DNA of 64,000 nt from Actinokineospora fastidiosa (GTDB lineage Bacteria > Actinomycetota > Actinomycetes > Mycobacteriales > Pseudonocardiaceae), in the NCBI RefSeq assembly GCF_014648415.1, contig NZ_BMRB01000008.1, forward strand, positions 144,042 to 208,041, read 5' to 3'. The notes below the pieces were generated by a model, which made no database searches, had not been told where the DNA came from, and saw nothing but the letters and a program-made list of their open reading frames with translations. The position numbers were made by a program, and so were the translations under genes. This document shows, one piece after another, positions 34,975 to 43,350 of the stretch. How positions within the stretch are numbered: the first letter of the stretch is position 1; every line of letters begins with the position of its first letter.

Positions 34975-37197
34975 TCAGCGGAGGGCGAAGCTGGGGTGGG
35001 GTGGCTGGTTGTAGGCGGTGTTCTGCCAGGCGATCGCCACCCGGTACTGGGTGTCGTGGACGAGCGTGGTGAAGCGCCGGTCGGTGGGGTGGGGGGTCGA
35101 GTAGATGCGCAGCGCGCGGTTGTCGAGGGTGGGCCAGATGACCTCCTCGCGCCAGTCGCCGAGGATGTCGCCGGACAGGGACGGGGTGGCCTTGGAGCCG
35201 TTGTTGGAGTGCACGCCCGACGCGGTGAGCAGGCGGGTGTCGCCGCCGGTGCCGTACTTGTCGATGCGGGTCTGGTCCAGCAGCTCGCGGGTCGGGTCGC
35301 CGTCCCACCACACCAGGAAGTTGATCGAGGAGGGCTTGCGGCCGACCGCCTGGCCACGGGTGTTGCGCAGGCTGCCGTCCATCGCCGACCAGGACTCCGC
35401 GCCGGGGCTGCCAGCGTAGATGTCGGCGGACACGCCGCGGCCGTTGTCGCCGCCGGACGCGGTGGTCCACAGGCGCTGGCCGGTGCGGGCGTCGGCGAAC
35501 CAGGAGCCGGGCTGGTTGCTGCTCTCGGAGACCTTAAGGTACTCCAGGCCCGGCCGCGACGGGTCCAGGTCGCCGAGGTGGCCAGCGTCGCCGTGGCCGA
35601 GGCCGGTGGTCCACAGGCCCCGGCCGTTGTCGTCGATGGCGGCGGCGCCGTAGACGATCTCGTCGCGGCCGTCCTGGTCGACGTCGCCCACCGTCAGGGA
35701 GTGGTTGCCCTGCCCGGCATAGCCGCTGGCGGTGTTGCTGTCGAAGGTCCAGCGCTTGACGAGCCGCCCGTCGCGGAAGTCCCAGGCCGCGATGACCGCG
35801 CGCGTGTAGTAGCCGCGGGCCATGATCAGCGACGGGCGGACGCCGTCGAGGTAGGCGGTGCCCGCCAGGAACCGGTCGACGCGGTTGCCGTAGCTGTCGC
35901 CCCAGGAGGCGACGTTGCCGCGCGGCGGGTCGTAGTCCACCGTCGACATGGCCGCGCCGGTCAGCCCGTTGAACATCGTCAGGAACTCCGGGCCGGACAG
36001 GATGTAGCCGCTGGAGTTGCGGTAGTCGGCGTTGGCGTTGCCGATCACGACACCGCGGCCGTCGCGGGTGCCGTCCGCGGTCTTCATCGCGACCTCGGCG
36101 CGCCCGTCACCGTCGTAGTCGTACACCTGGAACTGCGTGTAGTGCGCGCCCGCCCGGATGTTGCGGCCGAGGTCGATGCGCCACAGCCGGGTGCCGTTCA
36201 GCCGGTAGGCGTCGATGTAGACGTTGCCCGTCACGCCGGACTGCGAGTTGTCCTTGGCGTTGTTCGGGTCCCACTTGAGGACGATCTCGTACTGCCCGTC
36301 GCCGTCGAGGTCGCCGACGCTGGCGTCGTTGGCGCTGTAGGTGCTCCCCGGCGGCTGGATCGGCACGTCGAGGTGCCCGCCGCCGGTGAACCGCAGCGAC
36401 GGCTCCGACGGCGCCCGCTCCACGCCGCCGACCACTGCGCGGACCGTGTAGGAGGCGTCACCGGCCGCGCCGTTGTCGAGGTAGTTGGTCGAGGAGGTGA
36501 TCGGGCTGCCGTTGAGCCTCGTCGTGCCGCGGTAGACGTTGAACGCGACGCCCTGCGGGTCACCGGCCAGCAGCCGCCAGCTCACCAGGTTGCCGTTGCC
36601 CGACCGCACACTGGTCAGACCCCGGTTCAGGCTCTCGAGCTGGCGGCCGTCCGGACCGGGGCCGGGGTCGGGGTTCGCGTCCACCCGCACCAGCCGCCAC
36701 TGCTGGTTGGCGCCGTCCTGGTCGGTGTACTGGGACACCCGCGCGCCGTCGGCGGTCGACCGCTCCCACACGTCCAGCGCCTTGCCGCTGTTGCGGTTCA
36801 CCAGCCGCACGTGCCCGTCCGCGGAATCGCGGAGCTGGAACTGCTGGTTGGTCCCGTTGTGGTCGGTCCACTGCACCACGTTGGCGCCGTTCTCGGTGGA
36901 CCGGCCCTCGACGTCGAGGACCTTGCCGCTGTGCCGGGACTTGAGCCGGTAGTAGCCCCCGCCGGAGTCGACGAACTGCCACTGCTGCCACGCGCCGTCG
37001 TTGCGCGCCCACTGCACGATCGGCGCGCCGTCGTCGGTGGCGAGGTTGTAGACATCGAGAGCTTTGCCGCTGTGCCGGTTCACCAGCACGTAGTAGGCGT
37101 TGGTGTCGACCACGGCCGCGGACGCGGACTGCGTCACCACGACCGTGCCGCCTACCACCATCGCGGTGGCCGCCAGGGCCACCCCGAGCTTTCTCAT
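34975..37197 (-). CDS. Secreted rhamnogalacturonan lyase (PL11) with N-terminal CBM13
   Basis: A 740-residue exported enzyme. Signal peptide about 1-28; ricin-type CBM13 about 30-168 with three repeats carrying the QQWQF/QQFQL/QQWRL motifs; a Pro/Gly/Asp linker; then the PL11 domain. The latter has a fibronectin-like start (QLESLNRGLTSVRSGNGNLVSWRLL), repeated calcium-type DGDG loops (GDLDGDGQYEI, YDYDGDGRAEV, GDVDQDGRDEI) and the family end LGDWREEVIWP. It cleaves the backbone of rhamnogalacturonan I. GGAGGA precedes the ATG at 37197. The CBM13 part is nearly copied in the gene at 40445. Confidence 0.93.
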   Translation of the reverse strand: MRKLGVALAATAMVVGGTVVVTQSASAAVVDTNAYYVLVNRHSGKALDVYNLATDDGAPIVQWARNDGAWQQWQFVDSGGGYYRLKSRHSGKVLDVEGRSTENGANVVQWTDHNGTNQQFQLRDSADGHVRLVNRNSGKALDVWERSTADGARVSQYTDQDGANQQWRLVRVDANPDPGPGPDGRQLESLNRGLTSVRSGNGNLVSWRLLAGDPQGVAFNVYRGTTRLNGSPITSSTNYLDNGAAGDASYTVRAVVGGVERAPSEPSLRFTGGGHLDVPIQPPGSTYSANDASVGDLDGDGQYEIVLKWDPNNAKDNSQSGVTGNVYIDAYRLNGTRLWRIDLGRNIRAGAHYTQFQVYDYDGDGRAEVAMKTADGTRDGRGVVIGNANADYRNSSGYILSGPEFLTMFNGLTGAAMSTVDYDPPRGNVASWGDSYGNRVDRFLAGTAYLDGVRPSLIMARGYYTRAVIAAWDFRDGRLVKRWTFDSNTASGYAGQGNHSLTVGDVDQDGRDEIVYGAAAIDDNGRGLWTTGLGHGDAGHLGDLDPSRPGLEYLKVSESSNQPGSWFADARTGQRLWTTASGGDNGRGVSADIYAGSPGAESWSAMDGSLRNTRGQAVGRKPSSINFLVWWDGDPTRELLDQTRIDKYGTGGDTRLLTASGVHSNNGSKATPSLSGDILGDWREEVIWPTLDNRALRIYSTPHPTDRRFTTLVHDTQYRVAIAWQNTAYNQPPHPSFALR

Positions 37198-37211
37198 CGG
37201 GTCCTCCACTT
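36688..37211 (-). repeat. Inverted-repeat copy A of ribosome site, signal peptide and CBM13 coding module
   Basis: About 520 bases covering ribosome site, signal sequence and CBM13 match, in opposite orientation, the start of the gene at 40445 (copy B, 40431-40952). The first 30 bases, including GTGGAGGACCCGATGAGAAA, are identical. Confidence 0.85.
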
Positions 37212-37244
37212 CGTCATGCCCGTGGGAGCGTCTTGGGGGCAGGC

Positions 37245-38693
37245 TCACTCCAGGACGAACGTCGCGTCCGCCCGGCCGAGCGCGTCCGGCGCGGTCGCGA
37301 GGACCAGCTGGAAGCCGACGTGCCGGAGGTAGTGGCCCGGGAAGTTGACCGACTCGAACGACACGCCCGCGCTGGACGCCAGGCCGGGGCGGCGGTGGAA
37401 CGACGCGTCGGCGCGGAAGGTAGCGCTGCCGTCGTTGCGCTCCACCCACGCCTCGTGGTCGCGGTGGCGGAGGTAGTAGCCGGGGAAGTTGGTCGACTCC
37501 AGCGACACCGTGCCCGATCCCGTCAGGCCGGGAACGACGCGGAACTGGGAGTCGGCCAGCGGGGTGACGCCCGCGTCGATGCGGGCCCGGTGCTCCCAGT
37601 GGCGCACGAACCGGTCGGGGAAGTTGTGGGACCTCAGGCGCACGGGCGTCACACCGTCGGCGACCGGGATGCCGAAGTCCGGGGTGCCGTCGGGCTTCCA
37701 GTAGAACTTCTGCACGCGGGTGCGGCGGTTGGGGTCGCGCAGCGGGTCGCCCGCGATGTCGCGGTAGTCGCGGTCGTGGTAGACGAGGATGTCGCTCTGG
37801 CCGTCCTCGGACGTGGTGAACGAGTTGTGCCCGGGCCCGTACTGGCCGGTGGCCGCGTTGGACTGGAAGACCGGGTTCGGGCTCTTGGTCCACGAGGCCG
37901 GGTTGAGCAGGTCGGCGGACGCGGACGCGGTCAGCATCCCGAGGCAGTAGTTCGCGTCCGTGGCGCTGGCGGAGTAGGTCATGAACACCCGGCCGTTGCG
38001 CTGCACCACCGCGGGCCCCTCGGCCACGCGCACGCCGCCACGGGTCTCCCAGGCCAGGGTGGGGACGGTCAGCCGGGCGACCGGCCCGGTGATCTGCCAG
38101 GGGTTCGCGCCCATCCGGGCGAGGTAGAGGTTGGAGTTGGTGGAGATCCCCGGCTCGGCCTGCGCCCAGGTCAGGTAGCGCACGCCGTTCACGGTGAAGG
38201 TGGACATGTCCAGGGAGAAGGTGTCCCACGGGACGTTGACGCGGCCGCGCTCGACCCAGGAGCCGGTCATCGGGTCGGCGCTGGAGTTCTCCAGCACGTA
38301 CGGGCGGATGCGCCACACGTCGTCGGTGCGGCCCGCGGCGAAGTAGACGTACCACCGGCCGTTGATGAAGTGGATCTCCGGCGCCCAGATGTGCGCGCCC
38401 ATCTCGCCGCTGGCGTGCCGCCGCCAGATCACCGACTCCGGCGCGGTGGCCAGGCCCTGGATCGTGGTCGCCCGGCGCAGCACGATCCGGTCGTACTCCG
38501 GCACCGTGGCGGTGAAGTAGTAGTAGCCGTCGGAGTGCTTGACGATGTGCGGGTCGGCCCGCTGGGCGGCGATCGGGTTCGTGTACCGGACCGCCGGGGC
38601 CGCCGAGGCCGGGGCCGCCATCACCGTGGTCAGGCAGGCCAGCAGGGCGACCACCACCAGCACGACACGATGGCGCGGAACGCGGGTGTTCAT
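37245..38693 (-). CDS. Secreted GH43 alpha-L-arabinofuranosidase with AbfB (CBM42-like) domain
   Basis: A 482-residue exported enzyme. Signal peptide about 1-32. The GH43 five-blade domain shows NPIAAQRADPHIV (base Asp47), the blade motif WAPEIHFINGRWYVYF and the acid Glu in RVAEGPAVV. Residues about 340-482 form an AbfB arabinose-binding domain with repeated S-x-N-F-P-x-x-x-x-R-H units (SHNFPDRFVRHWEH, STNFPGYYLRHRDH, SVNFPGHYLRHVGF). It should release arabinose from arabinan or arabinoxylan. It precedes the PL11 gene on the same strand by 47 bases. Operator-like palindrome 4 is 42 bases upstream. Confidence 0.92.
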   Translation of the reverse strand: MNTRVPRHRVVLVVVALLACLTTVMAAPASAAPAVRYTNPIAAQRADPHIVKHSDGYYYFTATVPEYDRIVLRRATTIQGLATAPESVIWRRHASGEMGAHIWAPEIHFINGRWYVYFAAGRTDDVWRIRPYVLENSSADPMTGSWVERGRVNVPWDTFSLDMSTFTVNGVRYLTWAQAEPGISTNSNLYLARMGANPWQITGPVARLTVPTLAWETRGGVRVAEGPAVVQRNGRVFMTYSASATDANYCLGMLTASASADLLNPASWTKSPNPVFQSNAATGQYGPGHNSFTTSEDGQSDILVYHDRDYRDIAGDPLRDPNRRTRVQKFYWKPDGTPDFGIPVADGVTPVRLRSHNFPDRFVRHWEHRARIDAGVTPLADSQFRVVPGLTGSGTVSLESTNFPGYYLRHRDHEAWVERNDGSATFRADASFHRRPGLASSAGVSFESVNFPGHYLRHVGFQLVLATAPDALGRADATFVLE

Positions 38694-38734
38694 CGAGCAG
38701 CTCCTCTCTCACCACCCAGTGCGCGCCGGTGCGG

Positions 38735-38748
38735 CGTTATCGCTAACA
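38735..38748. promoter_or_regulatory. LacI-type operator 4 (leftward GH43-PL11 unit)
   Basis: CGTTATCGCTAACA, identical in 13 consecutive bases to operator 2 beside the LacI gene 9 kb away. Confidence 0.7.
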
Positions 38749-38948
38749 GAGCGGAGTCCGGCTTCCGGGCCGCAGGCGCGCGGGGGAGTGTCTATGGGTA
38801 ACGCGAAACTTATCGCCGTGTCAATAGACCGATTGTGCTGGGGATTTGCACGCTGCAACCGCTCCCAGTCGAGCCGATCATGGGACGTGCTCGTTGGGTG
38901 GGAAATCGTCGCGGCGACGGCTGAGGCTTGCCGCCCATCTCTGGCTGC

Positions 38949-38962
38949 TGTTAACGTTCACA
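38949..38962. promoter_or_regulatory. LacI-type operator 5 (rightward GH43 unit)
   Basis: TGTTAACGTTCACA: the left half is that of the araB operator and the right half that of the transporter operator, so it links both variants into one family. Confidence 0.68.
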
Positions 38963-39046
38963 GCACTGTTCGGCCGAGTGTTCCCCGGCTTACCGGTCTG
39001 TCGCGGGTCCCGCTGGCCGCCATCCCGGACGAGGAGTTGTCCGACC

Positions 39047-40414
39047 ATGCCGCAACGACGCGCATTCCTGGTGGGCGGGCTGTCCGCCGTCGCCCTGGCG
39101 GGCGCGGGCCGCCTGGTCGCGCACGCCGCGCCCGGCGATTCCGCTTACGTGATGGGCTACTTCACCGAGTCGCCGGACCGGCTGGCCGACCGGTACGCCC
39201 TGCACCTGGCGGTCAGCTCGGACGGGCTGAACTGGGTCCCGCTCAACCAGGGCAACCCCGTCGCCACGCCGACCGAGGGCACGCGCGGCCTGCGCGACCC
39301 GTTCATCATGCGCAAGCGCGGTGGTGGGTTCGTCGTCCTGGCCACCGACCTGACCGGGACCGACTTCACCCGGCAGAACCAGCACATCCACGTGTGGGAC
39401 TCGCCGGACCTGCGGTCGTTCACCGGCTACCGCAGGCTGCGGATGCACTCGATGCCGACGCACACCTGGGCGCCCGAGGCGTTCTGGGACGCCGAGCGCG
39501 GCCAGTACGGCATCATCTACTCGGCCAACAGCGGCGGACGCGACGGGATCTGGGTCAACCACACCACCGACTTCGTCACCGTCGGCCCACCGCAGCTGTT
39601 CTTCGACCCCGGCTTCGATGTCCTGGACGCAACTGTCCACCTGGGACAGGGCATGAACTTCCTGTACTACAAGAGCTTCGCGGACGGGCGTCTCTACGGC
39701 GCCCGCTCGCCCACGCTCACTCCGCGCAGCTTCACCACGTACACACGCGGTGTGGTCAGCGGCGGGATCGAGGCGCCGATCGTCGTGAAGGCCCACGACC
39801 GCGACGAGTGGTGGCTGTGGGGCGACTCCTTCGCCCCTGTCAACGGCGAGCTGTACGCCTGGCGCAGCGGCGACATCGCCACCGACTCGTGGGCACCGCT
39901 CTCCAAGGCGGAGTACACCCAGCCGCTCAACGCCAAGCACCCCACCATCTGCGGCATCACCGCGACGGAGCACGCCGACCTGCTCGCCCGCTGGGGCGCG
40001 CCGGGCTGGAACCGGATCAAGTCCCACAACCTCCCCGACCACCTGATCCGGCACGCCGACAACGTGGGCCGCATCGACCCGTACCCGTTCGACCCCTACC
40101 AGGACGCGATGTGGCGGCTTGTGCCCGGTCTCGCGTCGCCGGCCGGGCTGTCGTTCCGCTCGGTCAACTATCCCGACCGCTATCTGCGGCACGCCGGTTT
40201 CGCGGTGGGCCTGGCCCGGAACGACGGCTCGGCCCTCTTCGCCGCCGACGCCACGTTCCACCGCGTGCCCGGGCTCGCCGACAGCACGTGGACCTCGTTC
40301 CGGTCGCACAACTTCCCGGACCGGCACCTCCGGCACGCAGGCCACGTGCTGCGCGTGGACCCGATCGCCACCGCGGCCGACCGCGCCGACGCCACCTTCC
40401 GGATCGGTCACTGA
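39047..40414 (+). CDS. Secreted GH43-like arabinosidase with AbfB domain, Tat-type signal
   Basis: A 455-residue enzyme. The signal peptide begins PQRRAFLVGG, a plausible twin-arginine signal unlike the Sec signals of its neighbours. The five-blade propeller region has GLRDPFIM (base Asp), THTWAPEAFWD and EAPIVVK (acid Glu), typical of the GH43 arabinosidase subgroup. Residues about 315-455 are an AbfB domain (SHNLPDHLIRHAD, SVNYPDRYLRHAG, SHNFPDRHLRHAG). ATG has GAGGAG upstream. It is followed 30 bases later by the CBM13-GH43 gene. Exact linkage specificity is not clear. Confidence 0.88.
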   Translation: MPQRRAFLVGGLSAVALAGAGRLVAHAAPGDSAYVMGYFTESPDRLADRYALHLAVSSDGLNWVPLNQGNPVATPTEGTRGLRDPFIMRKRGGGFVVLATDLTGTDFTRQNQHIHVWDSPDLRSFTGYRRLRMHSMPTHTWAPEAFWDAERGQYGIIYSANSGGRDGIWVNHTTDFVTVGPPQLFFDPGFDVLDATVHLGQGMNFLYYKSFADGRLYGARSPTLTPRSFTTYTRGVVSGGIEAPIVVKAHDRDEWWLWGDSFAPVNGELYAWRSGDIATDSWAPLSKAEYTQPLNAKHPTICGITATEHADLLARWGAPGWNRIKSHNLPDHLIRHADNVGRIDPYPFDPYQDAMWRLVPGLASPAGLSFRSVNYPDRYLRHAGFAVGLARNDGSALFAADATFHRVPGLADSTWTSFRSHNFPDRHLRHAGHVLRVDPIATAADRADATFRIGH

Positions 40415-40430
40415 CCGGTCCCGTCCCGCA

Positions 40431-40952
40431 GAGTGGAGGACCCGATGAGAAAGCTCGGGGTGGTCTTGGCGGCCACCGCGACGGTGTTCGCAGGCACGAC
40501 CGCGGCGCCGCGGCAGGCGTCCGCGGCCGTGGTCGACACCAACGCCTACTACGTGCTGGTGAACCGGCACAGCGGCAAGGCATTGGACGTCTACAACCTC
40601 GCCACCGAGGACGGCGCGCGTATCTCGCAGTACACGCGTAACGACGGGGCCTGGCAGCAGTGGCAGTTCGTCGACTCCGGCGGCGGCTACTACCGGCTCA
40701 AGTCCCGGCACAGCGGCAAGGTGCTCGACATCGAGGGCGCGTCGACGGCCGACCGGGCCGACGTGATCCAGTGGGCCGACCACAACGGGAGCAACCAGCA
40801 GTTCCGGCTGGCGGACTCCGGGGGCGGGTTCGTCCGGCTGGTCAACCGCAACAGCGGCAAGGCAGTCGACGTGCTGGACTTCTCCACCGCCGACGGCGCG
40901 CGGCTCATCCAGTGGCCCGACACCGGCGGGGCGAACCAGCAGTGGCGGCTGG
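40431..40952 (+). repeat. Inverted-repeat copy B of ribosome site, signal peptide and CBM13 coding module
   Basis: Counterpart of copy A at 36688-37211. Identity is highest at the ribosome site and at the first two CBM13 repeats and falls in the third. Confidence 0.85.
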
Positions 40953-41896
40953 TGAGACTCGGCGCGTTCACCAACCCGATCAAGCGCAACGGGCCCGACC
41001 CGTGGATGCAGTACCACGACGGGTACTACTACCTGGCCACCACGACGTGGAACTCCACGATCACCATGCGCAGGTCGCGGACGCTGGCGGGCCTGTCTAC
41101 GGCCGCCGACCAGGTGGTCTTCAACCTGGCTGGCAGGCAGAACGGGTGCTGCAACATGTGGGCCCCGGAGTTCCACCTGCTCAACGGCCGCTGGTACCTG
41201 TACTACGTCGCGGGGCAGAACGTGCCGGACTTCAACCCGACCCAGCGCATCCACGTGCTGGAGAGCGCGGGCGCCGACCCGATGGGTCCGTACTCCTTCA
41301 AGGCCGACCTGGGCAGCACGTGGGAGCTGGACCCGAGCGTCCTGCGGCACAACGGCAGGCTCTACCTGCTGGGCAGCGCCATGGACGGCACCCAGAGCAT
41401 CACCATCACACCGCTGTCCAACCCGTGGACGATCAGCGGGGCGCGCCGGACGATCAGCCAGCCCACGCTGGCCTGGGAGCGGCAGACGCACCCGGTCAAC
41501 GAGGGCGCCGAACCGCTCTACCGCGACGGCCGCGTCATGATCGTCTATTCGGCCAGCGCGTGCTGGGGTCCGGACTACAAGCTGGGCCTGCTCACCCTGA
41601 CCGGCGCCGACCCGCTCAACCGGGCGCACTGGACGAAGACGCCCACCCCGGTGTTCCAGCGCAACGACGCCAACGGCGTGTTCGCCCCGGGCCACAACGG
41701 CTTCTTCAAGTCCCCCGACGGCACCGAGGACTGGATCGTCTACCACGCCAACGACTCCGCCACCGGCGGCTGCGACATGAACCGCTCCACCCGGGCGCAG
41801 AAGTTCACCTGGAACGCCGACGGCACCCCGAACTTCGGCACCCCCGTCCGCCTCGGCACCCCCCTTCCCGCGCCCTCCGGCGAGCCCACCGCCTGA
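40445..41896 (+). CDS. Secreted CBM13-GH43 arabinosidase/arabinanase
   Basis: A 483-residue exported enzyme. Signal peptide about 1-30; CBM13 about 32-168, near-identical to that of the PL11 lyase; GH43 domain about 172-480 with NPIKRNGPDPWMQ (base Asp), NMWAPEFHLLNGRWYLYY and VNEGAEPLY (acid Glu). The N-terminal CBM and C-terminal enzyme order is the reverse of the AbfB-type neighbours. The ATG at 40445 is preceded by GGAGGA; an ATG at 40433 lies inside that site and is rejected. Likely acts on arabinan side chains exposed by the PL11 lyase. Confidence 0.9.
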   Translation: MRKLGVVLAATATVFAGTTAAPRQASAAVVDTNAYYVLVNRHSGKALDVYNLATEDGARISQYTRNDGAWQQWQFVDSGGGYYRLKSRHSGKVLDIEGASTADRADVIQWADHNGSNQQFRLADSGGGFVRLVNRNSGKAVDVLDFSTADGARLIQWPDTGGANQQWRLVRLGAFTNPIKRNGPDPWMQYHDGYYYLATTTWNSTITMRRSRTLAGLSTAADQVVFNLAGRQNGCCNMWAPEFHLLNGRWYLYYVAGQNVPDFNPTQRIHVLESAGADPMGPYSFKADLGSTWELDPSVLRHNGRLYLLGSAMDGTQSITITPLSNPWTISGARRTISQPTLAWERQTHPVNEGAEPLYRDGRVMIVYSASACWGPDYKLGLLTLTGADPLNRAHWTKTPTPVFQRNDANGVFAPGHNGFFKSPDGTEDWIVYHANDSATGGCDMNRSTRAQKFTWNADGTPNFGTPVRLGTPLPAPSGEPTA

Positions 41897-41903
41897 CCGA
41901 AAG

Positions 41904-41941
41904 CCGCCTGCGGGCGCCGAGCCATCGGCACCCGCAGGCGG
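41904..41941 (+). terminator. Hairpin terminator after the CBM13-GH43 gene
   Basis: A 17-bp stem with one mismatch (41904-41920 with 41925-41941) around GCCA begins eight bases after the stop. Confidence 0.7.
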
Positions 41942-42058
41942 TTCGGACGGCGGGCGGATGCCACCAGCGCGCGGCGCCTCGGGGCAAGCGGGACATCGGG
42001 ACTCCCTGGGCGTGGTCGGTCGGGCCGCGCGTGACGATTTCGGCTCGGTCACCGGCAT

Positions 42059-42072
42059 TGGGAGCGCTCCCA
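42059..42072. promoter_or_regulatory. CebR-type operator without an obvious target
   Basis: TGGGAGCGCTCCCA, the same perfect palindrome as before the GH5 gene, extended here by T and A to 16 bases (T-T-G-G-G...C-C-C-A-A). No gene starts within 100 bases on either strand in a suitable orientation. Confidence 0.7.
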
Positions 42073-42147
42073 AAGGATGCTAACACGCCCCGCCTGTGGG
42101 CTCAAGGTGCGGAGTTTCCTGGATTCCCGTCCCGTGCTGCGTGGTGA

Positions 42148-42178
42148 GCGGGGAGCCCGGGGCTGCCGGGCTCCCCGC
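42148..42178. terminator. Strong hairpin, probable terminator of the small minus-strand frame
   Basis: A perfect 13-bp GC-rich stem (42148-42160 with 42166-42178) begins 11 bases beyond the stop of the 38-codon frame. Confidence 0.6.
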
Positions 42179-42188
42179 TCCGCGGGGA

Positions 42189-42305
42189 TCAGGGGCCAGC
42201 GACGGCCTGGGCCGTCGGGTTGCGTTCGAAGACCGACCAGAACGAGGACGAGCAGCACGCGCAGTTCGGGCCGAAGTGGAGGCCGCGGGCCTGCTCGTCG
42301 TTCAT
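42189..42305 (-). CDS. Possible 38-residue Cys-containing peptide
   Basis: The frame encodes MNDEQARGLHFGPNCAC, then CSSSFWSVFER and a short tail. It has three close cysteines (C-A-C-C) and a run of three serines, then ends just before a strong hairpin. A charged start with a Cys/Ser-rich middle resembles precursor peptides or small metal-binding proteins, but there is no ribosome site, no modifying enzyme nearby and no family I can name. It may be chance; the terminator is the best support. Confidence 0.3.
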   Translation of the reverse strand: MNDEQARGLHFGPNCACCSSSFWSVFERNPTAQAVAGP

Positions 42306-42447
42306 CAGGTGGGGGCGCGAATGCCGGAGAGGGTCGACTGTCCGCCGAATCCGGATGTGTAAGGAAATCCATTGAGCGGACAATGGAAAGGGGGCATGTA
42401 AGCCGCTGATCGCAGGCTCACACGCCCCCGGGCATTCGGGACGGACG

Positions 42448-43350
42448 CTACAGATTCCGCCGGACGCCGTCAATGAGGCGGCGTGCCACCTCGTCGCCCC
42501 GGTCGAGCGGCCAGGGGAGCAGGCCCTGGCCGGAGGCCCGGCCGCGGTGGCCGTCGGCGAGGAGGTCGTTCAGGCAGGAGAACGGGCCCGAACTGGCGGA
42601 CAGGCCGGGCGCGAGGCTGGTCAGGATGGAGCTGGTGAGGTCGAGGCCGATGTAGTCGGCGTTCTCCATGGGGCCGACGGACGCCAGCCGCAGCCCGAAG
42701 CTCGACCGCACCACGGTGTCGATGGTGGCGGCGTCGCAGACGCCTTCCTGCAGCAGGTGCAGTGCCTCCCGGAGCAGGGCGAACTGGAGCCGGTTGCCGA
42801 TGAAGCCGGGCACGTCGCGGTGGAGGCGGACGGTCGTCTTGCCGAGCGCGCCGAGCAGGTCCTCCACTTGCGACACCAGCTCCGGCGCCGTTCGCGCGCT
42901 GGGCGCGATCTCCACCAGCGGGATGACGTGCGGCGGGTTCCACCAGTGGACGCCGACGAGGCGGTCGGGGTGGCGCATCGCGGACCCGATGTCGGTGAGC
43001 GGGAGGACCGAGGTGTTCGACCACACCGGCACCCGCGGGGAGACGACCGCCTCCACCTCCGCGATCACCTCGTGCTTGACGGACAGCCGTTCCGGCACCG
43101 CCTCGACGACGACATCGGCAGCGCGCAGGGCGTCCGGCAGGTCGGGCGTGGGGATGATCCGGTCGCGCGCCCGGCTGCTCTCCTCCTCCGATGCGCCGCA
43201 CAGGCGCAGGGCCTTCTCCACCCGGATGTCGAGGCTGCCCAGCGTCGCCGGGTCCCGATCGTGGACGTGGACCCGGTGGCCGCCCTGGGCGAGCGCGACC
43301 GCGATCCCGTGTCCCATGAGCCCGGCACCGATGATGCCGAATCGCGCCAT
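42448..43350 (-). CDS. 3-hydroxyacyl-CoA dehydrogenase family protein
   Basis: A 300-residue NAD(P)-dependent dehydrogenase. The Rossmann motif GIIGAGLMGHGIAVALA opens the protein; DVVVEAVPERLSVKHEV and NTSVLPLTDIGSAMRHPDRLVGVHWWNP include the catalytic His, and VPGFIGNRLQFALLREAL starts the C-terminal domain. This matches 3-hydroxybutyryl-CoA dehydrogenase and related hydroxy-acid dehydrogenases. AAGGA precedes the ATG. It is divergent from the tannase-like gene; the nearby CoA-transferase subunits suggest a link to ketone-body or short acyl-CoA metabolism. Confidence 0.85.
   Translation of the reverse strand: MARFGIIGAGLMGHGIAVALAQGGHRVHVHDRDPATLGSLDIRVEKALRLCGASEEESSRARDRIIPTPDLPDALRAADVVVEAVPERLSVKHEVIAEVEAVVSPRVPVWSNTSVLPLTDIGSAMRHPDRLVGVHWWNPPHVIPLVEIAPSARTAPELVSQVEDLLGALGKTTVRLHRDVPGFIGNRLQFALLREALHLLQEGVCDAATIDTVVRSSFGLRLASVGPMENADYIGLDLTSSILTSLAPGLSASSGPFSCLNDLLADGHRGRASGQGLLPWPLDRGDEVARRLIDGVRRNL

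Larger units (their letters stand above)
38694..39046. promoter_or_regulatory. Divergent control region between two GH43 genes
   Basis: These 353 bases hold no gene. Each half has one LacI-type palindrome (38735-38748 and 38949-38962), placed near the leftward and rightward genes respectively. Local AT-rich patches near 38800-38840 and 38950 are the likely promoters. Confidence 0.6.
41942..42447. other. Intergenic region with orphan CebR box and small reading frame
   Basis: About 500 bases without a full-size gene. It contains the CebR palindrome (42059-42072), a strong hairpin (42148-42178) and one 38-codon minus-strand frame (42189-42305). The rest, 42306-42447, shows nothing I can name; longer frames here have poor codon bias. 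Confidence 0.55.

Noticed and set aside
37215..37232. A further CebR-like site (TGGGAGCG half) before the PL11 gene.
   Set aside because: Only one half matches; the other half is degenerate, so it is likely chance.
40433..40444. ATG at 40433 as the start of the CBM13-GH43 gene.
   Set aside because: It lies inside the GGAGGA ribosome site used by the ATG at 40445, and the duplicate in the PL11 gene starts at the equivalent second ATG.
42077..42409. A 110-codon plus-strand frame downstream of the orphan CebR box as its target gene.
   Set aside because: Arg/Gly/Ser-rich composition without ribosome site; typical of a non-coding frame in GC-rich DNA.
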